5,320 nt of DNA from Syntrophobacteria bacterium (GTDB lineage Bacteria > Desulfobacterota > DSWW01): the NCBI GenBank assembly GCA_030145435.1, contig JAQYVQ010000652.1, positions 1-5,320 of the forward strand, in the 5' to 3' direction. The notes under the pieces are model-generated. The model searched no databases. It was given only the letters and a program-made list of their open reading frames with translations, and was not told the DNA's origin. This document shows positions 1 through 5,320 of this stretch, in pieces. The position numbers were made by a program, and so were the translations under genes. Numbering within the stretch: the stretch's first letter is position 1; each line of letters starts with the position of its first letter.

Positions 1-2880
1 ATGAAGCTACTAGACGATGGAGTGATCAGGGACCGTTACGACGTTGTGGTTGTTGGTGCGGGTCTTGGCGGGTTGACCGCTGCCGGGTTGCTGGCCAAGA
101 GAGGGCTGAGGGTTCTTGTACTCGAGCAACACTACATCCCAGGGGGCTGCTGTACGGCGATCCGACGTAACGATGTCACCATGGATGTGGGTGCAGCCTT
201 GCTGTTCGGTTGGGACGACAAGAATAGCGCGCACCCCTTCGTGATGAACGAACTCGAAGAGGAAATCGACATGATTCCTCACGAGTCGACCTACCGGATG
301 CACCTCGGGAAAAAGACGGTCACCTTCTGGCGGGACCTGGACCGTTATCTGGACGAACTGACAGCCGTATTTCCGAACCAGGACAGGGAAATCCGTGCCC
401 TTTACCGTGAGTGCAGGGAATTGTATGAGGTCATGATGGGATTCGCCGTGCATCCCGTGCCTCCCACAGAGCTTCCTCTTGTGGACGGCCTGAAGGCGGC
501 TCTCAAGGATCCACTTGGCATGATGAAGATGCAGAAGCTGATGTCCATGTCCGGCGAGGATCTTCTGACGAAGTACATCACCGATCCGAAAGCGGCGGAT
601 TTCTTTGATTTCCTGATTGCCGCCTGCACCACCTGCACGGTCAAAGAGACCCCTGCCAGCATGGTGGTGGCGATCTTCATGAACATGCATCTCGGCGGGA
701 CCTGCTATCCCTCCGGCTCTCCCCAGATGCTTCCCAACAAGCTCGAAAAGGCGATCGAGAAATTCGGGGGGCAGATCCTCTACCGAAAGCTGGTGGATGA
801 GATCATGATTTGGAAAGGCGCGGCCTACGGGGTTCGTTTGTCCGACGGCACCGAGATTTTGGCGGACAGTGTGATTTCCAATGCCGACGTCTGGACTCTG
901 TATGGCACGTTGGTCAAGCAGAAGCACATCAAGCCGGAGCGGATGGAGTGGGCGCAGAAATTCGAGCCGACGCCGGCCACGCTGGTGCTCTACATCAGCG
1001 TGAAGGAGGAAGCCATTCCCGAAGGTACAGAGCCGATCGAATTCTATGTCCGAAACGTCCACGACGTGCAAGGGGGGGACAATTACATGGTTTATATCCC
1101 TTCCCTCGAAGACCCGACCATCGCGCCTCCGGGGACCCATTCCATCACCGCCATGGGTACCAGTCGTGTCGACTGGCCCCGCCCTCGGGATCGGTTCTAT
1201 CGATCGGAGGAATACAAGAAGCTGAAGGAGGAGGAGACGGAGAGGGTTCTTAATGTGTTGCAAGACAACTATCTGCCGAACTTGAAGGAGAACATCATCA
1301 GCATTGATGTGGGCACCGCATCGACCATTGAAAAGTACACAATGAAGTACAAGGGGAACATCGGCGGACCCAAGCTCACGACGGAACAGTTCTTCTTCAA
1401 CCGGTTGAAGGCTCGCAGTGAATGGAAGAACCTCTACTGTGTCGGTGACTCGACGGCCATGGGTGAAGGCGTCATTTCCGTAACCATGTCGGGCGTGGGT
1501 GCGGCCAACATGCTCCTGAAGGACAGGGGATTGCTGACGTACCGGGGACGGGAGTTTTCGAAACATTACGTCAACATGATCGAGGGCAAGCCCTGGACCC
1601 CGACCCCGGATCCCGGGGAACCGATTACCGAGGAATCGGCGATGAGAATCGGCAGGGACTGCCAGCATTGCCAAGAGCCGGAATGTCAGAACGCTTGCCC
1701 GGCAAACATCGAAACGAGCATGTTCGCCCGGCGTATCGAGTCCGGCAACTTTAACGGCGCCGCAAGGGTGCTGCGGGAGGTGAACCCTCTTTCGGAGGTC
1801 TGCGGAATCATCTGTCCTGCCGAGCGGTTCTGCGAGAAGGAGTGCAGCCGGCTGGACTTCAGTGACCGACCCGTGCGGATCCGGGAGCTTCATGGGTGGG
1901 TCTGCGGTCACGCGTCCAAATTCGAAGGCTGGGACAGGGCGGTTGCCGCGCAGAATGGCCGCAAGGTGGCCGTGGTCGGCGCGGGACCGGCAGGGCTCAC
2001 CTGCGCCCATTATCTGGCCCGTCTCGGCTACCAGGTGGACATCATGGACAAGGCGAAGGTGCCGGGCGGGATGTTGACACACGCGGTTCCCGCCTTCCGT
2101 CTTCCGGACGAGATTGTGGAGCGCGAGATAGACGGGTTAAGCCTTCCGGGCATGACCTTCCAGTACGGCAAGGCCCTGGGCAAGGACTTCTCCCTCGCAG
2201 ACCTGGAAACGGACTATCATGCGGTCTTTCTGGCCCCGGGGCTCTGGTCGGGCCGATCGCTCGACATAGCCGGTCTGGAGAAGGCGAAGATGACCGACGG
2301 TCTGAGCTTCCTCCAGTCCTGTCGTGGGAACGGGAAGGGAAAGGTGGGGAAGGACGTGGTCGTGATCGGTGGCGGCAGCGTGGCGTCGGATGCGGCTGTT
2401 TCTGCCAAGAACTGCGGTGCAAAGCAGGTTACCCTCGTATGCCTCGAAGGCCCGGAAGAAATGCCGTGCCTTCAGACAGAAATCGACGAAATGAAGAACC
2501 ACGGAATCAAGATAGAGAACGGGTGGGGACCGAAGGCTGCCGCCTCTGAATCCAAGCTCTCCTTTACGCGCTGCAAGTCCGTGTTCGACAAGAGTGGAGC
2601 GTTCCGCCCTGTGTTCGACGAATCGAAAACCATGGAGTTGAGCTTCGAACAGGTGATCCTGGCCGTGGGACAGCAAACCGAACCGGCTCTGGCAAAGTAC
2701 CTGAAGAAGGAATTCGGAAGGGAAGATCGAGTGGAAGTTGACACACGGACCATGCAGGTGGTCGGGCGAAGCGTGGTGTTCGCCGGTGGAGACATCGTTC
2801 GCGGAGCCGGGACGGTCGTGGAGGCCGTAGGCGACGGGCGTCGTGCCGCAGCGGCCATCGATGCTCTGTTTGCGGAGTAG
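1..2880 (+). CDS. Fusion flavoprotein: CrtISO/phytoene desaturase-like FAD oxidoreductase + GltD-like [4Fe-4S]/FAD/NAD(P)H module
   Basis: Seen: residues 15-24 carry the FAD Rossmann motif (GAGLGG 19-24, acidic E42, PGG 47-49, then C50-C51). PSGSPQML (237-244) and VGDS (481-484), the latter followed by a GVISVTMSGVGAAN stretch, closely resemble carotenoid isomerases. A proline-rich linker (about 530-545) leads to eight cysteines (554, 557, 562, 566, 601, 605, 611, 615), a second FAD site (GAGPAG 660-665, D683, GGM 689-691), a nucleotide-binding fold (GGGSVASD 790-797) and the closing GGD (929-931). Known: GltD-like modules pass electrons between NAD(P)H, FAD and [4Fe-4S] clusters; CrtISO and RetSat act on polyenes using FAD. 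Inferred: a cytoplasmic or peripheral-membrane, self-contained NAD(P)H-linked saturase, desaturase or isomerase of unknown substrate. No signal peptide or membrane helix is visible. The ATG at base 1 is supported because the downstream paralogue has the same N-terminal length, but upstream sequence is not visible. The fusion call is firm; the reaction is not. Confidence 0.93.
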   Translation: MKLLDDGVIRDRYDVVVVGAGLGGLTAAGLLAKRGLRVLVLEQHYIPGGCCTAIRRNDVTMDVGAALLFGWDDKNSAHPFVMNELEEEIDMIPHESTYRMHLGKKTVTFWRDLDRYLDELTAVFPNQDREIRALYRECRELYEVMMGFAVHPVPPTELPLVDGLKAALKDPLGMMKMQKLMSMSGEDLLTKYITDPKAADFFDFLIAACTTCTVKETPASMVVAIFMNMHLGGTCYPSGSPQMLPNKLEKAIEKFGGQILYRKLVDEIMIWKGAAYGVRLSDGTEILADSVISNADVWTLYGTLVKQKHIKPERMEWAQKFEPTPATLVLYISVKEEAIPEGTEPIEFYVRNVHDVQGGDNYMVYIPSLEDPTIAPPGTHSITAMGTSRVDWPRPRDRFYRSEEYKKLKEEETERVLNVLQDNYLPNLKENIISIDVGTASTIEKYTMKYKGNIGGPKLTTEQFFFNRLKARSEWKNLYCVGDSTAMGEGVISVTMSGVGAANMLLKDRGLLTYRGREFSKHYVNMIEGKPWTPTPDPGEPITEESAMRIGRDCQHCQEPECQNACPANIETSMFARRIESGNFNGAARVLREVNPLSEVCGIICPAERFCEKECSRLDFSDRPVRIRELHGWVCGHASKFEGWDRAVAAQNGRKVAVVGAGPAGLTCAHYLARLGYQVDIMDKAKVPGGMLTHAVPAFRLPDEIVEREIDGLSLPGMTFQYGKALGKDFSLADLETDYHAVFLAPGLWSGRSLDIAGLEKAKMTDGLSFLQSCRGNGKGKVGKDVVVIGGGSVASDAAVSAKNCGAKQVTLVCLEGPEEMPCLQTEIDEMKNHGIKIENGWGPKAAASESKLSFTRCKSVFDKSGAFRPVFDESKTMELSFEQVILAVGQQTEPALAKYLKKEFGREDRVEVDTRTMQVVGRSVVFAGGDIVRGAGTVVEAVGDGRRAAAAIDALFAE

Positions 2881-2914
2881 GTGAACGGGCACGGGCGCGA
2901 AAGAAAGGGAACAA
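2881..2914 (+). other. Short intergenic gap, no terminator or promoter seen
   Basis: Thirty-four bases lie between the TAG of the first gene (2878-2880) and GTG 2915. There is no inverted repeat followed by a T-run and no recognisable -35/-10 pair. Together with the shared orientation and paralogy this suggests co-transcription. Besides the purine-rich ribosome-binding stretch it holds nothing I can name. Confidence 0.7.
2904..2910 (+). promoter_or_regulatory. Probable ribosome binding site for the GTG-started second gene
   Basis: A purine run, AAAGGGA, ends four bases before GTG 2915. Its AAGG core (2905-2908) sits six bases from the start. It is the only Shine-Dalgarno-like stretch in the 34-base gap and supports GTG 2915 as the start. 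The match to the ideal AGGAGG is partial. Confidence 0.5.
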
Positions 2915-5320
2915 GTGCAACTACTGAACAATGCCCTGATCAAAGATCGATATGACGTGGTGGTCGTTGGAGCCGGTATTGGGGGGCTGACGTCAGCCGC
3001 CCTGTTGGCCAAGAAGGGGGTCGAGGTCCTGGTTGTCGAGCAGCATTACATGCCTGGAGGTTGCTGCGGCGCTATCCGTCGTCAGGGCGTCACGATGGAC
3101 GTGGGAGCCACGGTTCTCTATGGGTTCGGGGAACGGGGATACAACACCCACCGGTTCGTGATGAACGAGCTGGAAGAAGACATCGAGATGATTCCCCGTG
3201 ACGCGATTTATCACATGCACGTTGATAACTACAGCATCATCTTCTGGCGGGAGTTCGAACCCTTCTTCAAGCAGCTGGTGGAACTCTTTCCGGACCAGGA
3301 GAAGGAACTCAAGCATTTCTATGACTATCTGTTCAACCTCTATGAGAGCACGATCCTGAAGAACGAAACGATCGTTCCGCCCACAGAGATGTCGCCGGGA
3401 GACAACCTGAAGGCGCTCCTGAAGAACCCTGTGGGTCTAATCAAGATGCTGTCGATGATGTCCAAGAGTGCGGAAAGTGTCTTCGAGAAATTTTTCACGG
3501 ACCGCAAGGTCATCGACTTCTTCGACATGCTGACCCGCACCTTTTCTTACGTCGATGCGGATGAGTGTCCGGCGGTTCTTTCAATCACCATGTTTGCCGA
3601 CAACCATATCGGTGGGGCTTACTATCCGTCCGGCTCTCCCCAGATGCTTTCCAACAAACTGGAAAAGGCCATCGAACGGTATGGAGGCCAGATCCTTTAC
3701 CGTCACCTGGTGGATGAGATTCTCATCACCGACGGAATGGCCCGTGGGGTTCGGCTGGCAAACGGCGTTGAGATCAAGGCCGACCGGGTTGTGTCGGATG
3801 CGGCGATCTGGAACCTCTACGGAAAGCTGGTAAGGCCAGAACACATAAAACCGAAGCGGATGAAATGGGCCCAGGTCTTTGTTCCGTGTCACAGCAATTT
3901 GATGCTCTACATCGGTGCGGATGCAAAGGCGATCCCGGAGGACGCCCTTCCGATGGAGATCATCATCGAGGATCCGAACAAGGTAGACGGCCACGGCATC
4001 ACCGTATACATCCCCAGCCTCATCGACCCGACGGTCAGCCCTCCCGGTACTTGCTCCGTAACGATCACCGCTGTTTCGACCCTGGAATGGCCCCGTCCCA
4101 CCGACCCTGCTTATCAGTCTGAAGAATACAAGCAGATGAAGGAGCAGGAAACAGAGAAGGTGCTGGACAGGCTGAAGCCGCGGTTTCCTAATTTGAGAAA
4201 GCACATCAAATCCATGGAAATCGGAACGCCAAGCACCATAGAGCGATATACCCTGAAGAACTGGGGGAATATTGGTGGTCCGAAGCAGATGGTCGGCCAG
4301 GACATGATGAAACGGCTCAAGGCCAGGAGCGATTGGAAGAACCTGTATTTGGTCGGTGACTCCACGGTTATGGGGTTGGGTGTCTTGCCGGCCACCACCT
4401 CCGGGATCGGTGCGGCCAACATGGTTTTGAAGGATTTGGGGCGCAAGGAATATAGGCCCCGTTCCTTTCCGCGACAGTTCATCCATTTCATAGAAGGAAA
4501 GCCGTGGAGCCCCGGGCCGGATCGTTTGCAGCCGATCACGGAAGACTCGGCCATGCGCATGGCCCGTGATTGTGATCATTGCGAAGAAGCAGGTTGTATC
4601 AGGGCCTGTCCCGCGAGCATCGACCTCGTGGGTTTTCACCGGAGGGTCGAGTCCGGCAATTTTTCGGGGGCGGCGCGGTCCATGCGGCAGATGAACCCGC
4701 TGGCCGAAATCTGCGGCCACGTCTGCCCGGCGGAGATGTTCTGTCAGAAGAAGTGCAACCGACTCGACTATGCGGAGCAGCCTGTACGGATCGCCGATCT
4801 CCATGGCTGGGTATGCGGTAAGGTCTCGGGGGCTGAAGGGTGGGACGGTTGTGTGGCGCCCCAGAACGGTCGGCGGGTCGCGGTCGTGGGCGCGGGTCCG
4901 GCCGGCTTGACTTGTGCCCACTTCCTTGCGCGGCTCGGGTACAGGGTGGATGTCCTCGAGAAAGCGGAGAAGCCCGGCGGGATGCTGGCAATGGCTCTTC
5001 CTCCTTTCCGTATGCCCGAGGATATCGTTGCCCGAGAAATCGATGGGATGACCCTTTCCGGTATGCATTTCGAATATGGAAAGACCCTGGGCAAGGACTA
5101 TTCGGTTTCCGATCTGGAGCATGACTACGATGCAGTCTTCCTGGCCCCGGGATTGTGGTCCGGCCGTAAGATCGAGGTCCCGGGTGCGGAGAAGGCAGAA
5201 ACGATCGACGCCCTACGTCTCCTCTGTGCCTATCGGAGCGAGGGTCGGGTGGAGGTGGGGAAGAAGGCCGTCATCATCGGCGGTGGGAGCGTGGCGACGG
5301 ACGCAGCCCTTGCAGCCAAA
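2915..5320 (+). CDS. Second, tandem copy of the CrtISO-like + GltD-like fusion flavoprotein (3' end cut by window)
   Basis: The frame is open for 802 codons to the window edge; about 156 residues should be missing by comparison with the upstream copy. Start: GTG 2915 is the only start-type codon between the in-frame TGA at 2882-2884 and the conserved core, and it aligns residue for residue with the neighbour's N-terminus (43 of the first 61 positions identical by hand, excluding the start codon). Seen: GAGIGG 19-24, E42, PGGCC 47-51, PSGSPQML 238-245, VGDS 480-483, cysteines 553, 556, 561, 565, 600, 604, 610, 614, GAGPAG 659-664, GGGSVATD 789-796. Every cofactor motif of the first copy that lies inside the window is kept, so this is a working gene, not a decaying duplicate. 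Differences cluster in the presumed substrate half: F-S-Y-V at 210-213 replaces the CTTC of copy one. Inferred: same chemistry on a different substrate or bond, or a partner subunit. The missing end contains the nucleotide-specificity loop, so cofactor preference cannot be judged. Confidence 0.92.
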   Translation, partial: MQLLNNALIKDRYDVVVVGAGIGGLTSAALLAKKGVEVLVVEQHYMPGGCCGAIRRQGVTMDVGATVLYGFGERGYNTHRFVMNELEEDIEMIPRDAIYHMHVDNYSIIFWREFEPFFKQLVELFPDQEKELKHFYDYLFNLYESTILKNETIVPPTEMSPGDNLKALLKNPVGLIKMLSMMSKSAESVFEKFFTDRKVIDFFDMLTRTFSYVDADECPAVLSITMFADNHIGGAYYPSGSPQMLSNKLEKAIERYGGQILYRHLVDEILITDGMARGVRLANGVEIKADRVVSDAAIWNLYGKLVRPEHIKPKRMKWAQVFVPCHSNLMLYIGADAKAIPEDALPMEIIIEDPNKVDGHGITVYIPSLIDPTVSPPGTCSVTITAVSTLEWPRPTDPAYQSEEYKQMKEQETEKVLDRLKPRFPNLRKHIKSMEIGTPSTIERYTLKNWGNIGGPKQMVGQDMMKRLKARSDWKNLYLVGDSTVMGLGVLPATTSGIGAANMVLKDLGRKEYRPRSFPRQFIHFIEGKPWSPGPDRLQPITEDSAMRMARDCDHCEEAGCIRACPASIDLVGFHRRVESGNFSGAARSMRQMNPLAEICGHVCPAEMFCQKKCNRLDYAEQPVRIADLHGWVCGKVSGAEGWDGCVAPQNGRRVAVVGAGPAGLTCAHFLARLGYRVDVLEKAEKPGGMLAMALPPFRMPEDIVAREIDGMTLSGMHFEYGKTLGKDYSVSDLEHDYDAVFLAPGLWSGRKIEVPGAEKAETIDALRLLCAYRSEGRVEVGKKAVIIGGGSVATDAALAAK

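Larger units (their letters stand above)
1..5320 (+). repeat. Tandem gene duplication (two diverged copies of one fusion gene)
   Basis: The two coding sequences are colinear over their whole visible length, with only one- or two-residue indels, so the duplication happened after the two halves were fused. At DNA level the copies have drifted: the longest exact match I noticed is 21 bases, at 712-732 and 3629-3649, over the PSGSPQML motif. Protein similarity is high throughout and highest around the cofactor sites. This is an old duplication under selection, not a recent one or an assembly artefact. Confidence 0.9.

Noticed and set aside
1561..1680. Possibility that the two halves of the first protein are separate genes joined by an error
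   Set aside because: The second paralogue has the same junction, with a matching KPW..-P-PD..-PITE.SAMR linker and no stop, so the fusion is independently confirmed within the window.
10..2082. A 690-codon open frame on the minus strand, antisense to the first gene
   Set aside because: The + strand frame has complete, ordered cofactor motifs, while the antisense translation is rich in His/Arg/Pro/Val with no recognisable domain. Long antisense frames are expected opposite GC-biased genes; a similar one (3581-5122) lies opposite the second copy for the same reason.
1896..2549. A 217-codon + strand frame overlapping the FeS/FAD region of the first gene
   Set aside because: It is an out-of-frame Arg/Gly-rich shadow of the GltD-like coding sequence; the real frame holds GAGPAG and the conserved downstream motifs.
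2881..2883. GTG directly after the first stop codon as start of the second gene
   Set aside because: It is in a different frame from the conserved protein, and the correct frame has a TGA at 2882-2884. GTG 2915 gives the aligned N-terminus.
2137..3012. A 291-codon minus-strand open frame spanning the intergenic gap
   Set aside because: It covers conserved parts of both + strand genes (FAD and nucleotide folds and the second gene's N-terminus), and its translation has no recognisable motif.
1..5320. Naming the genes crtI, crtISO or gltD
   Set aside because: Each half resembles one of these families, but the fusion is neither protein and the substrate is unknown. No carotenoid or glutamate synthase large-subunit gene is in the window to support such a name.

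Overview
The window holds two large genes on the + strand, head to tail, that are paralogues of each other: a complete one (1-2880, 959 aa) and a second (2915 to the right edge, 802 codons, C-terminus cut off). Only 34 bases separate them, with no terminator-like hairpin, so they look like one operon. Almost every base is coding. There are no RNA genes, mobile elements, CRISPR arrays or attachment sites that I can support.

Both proteins share an uncommon two-part design. The N-terminal half (about residues 1-510) is an FAD enzyme of the phytoene desaturase / carotenoid isomerase (CrtISO) / retinol saturase superfamily. After a proline-rich linker comes a module like the small subunit of glutamate synthase (GltD) and the N-terminal half of dihydropyrimidine dehydrogenase: eight cysteines for two [4Fe-4S] clusters, a second FAD-binding Rossmann fold, and a pyridine-nucleotide-binding Rossmann fold. 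The simplest reading is a one-chain electron path, NAD(P)H -> FAD -> two [4Fe-4S] clusters -> FAD, which feeds electrons to a polyene- or prenyl-type substrate, or the reverse. The substrate cannot be read from the sequence.

The organism is probably an anaerobic or facultatively anaerobic bacterium of moderately high GC (roughly 55-60 % by eye). The iron-sulphur-rich GltD-like module and the style of fusion are compatible with Desulfobacterota or similar anaerobes, but this placement is low-confidence because no phylogenetic marker is present.

The most notable points are the fusion itself, its duplication in tandem, a conserved histidine exactly where dihydropyrimidine dehydrogenase uses a glutamine as a cluster ligand, a conserved vicinal Cys-Cys pair beside the first FAD site, and an acidic residue where NADPH-specific relatives have arginines. 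Comparisons with named families rest on recalled family sequences, not on a search.
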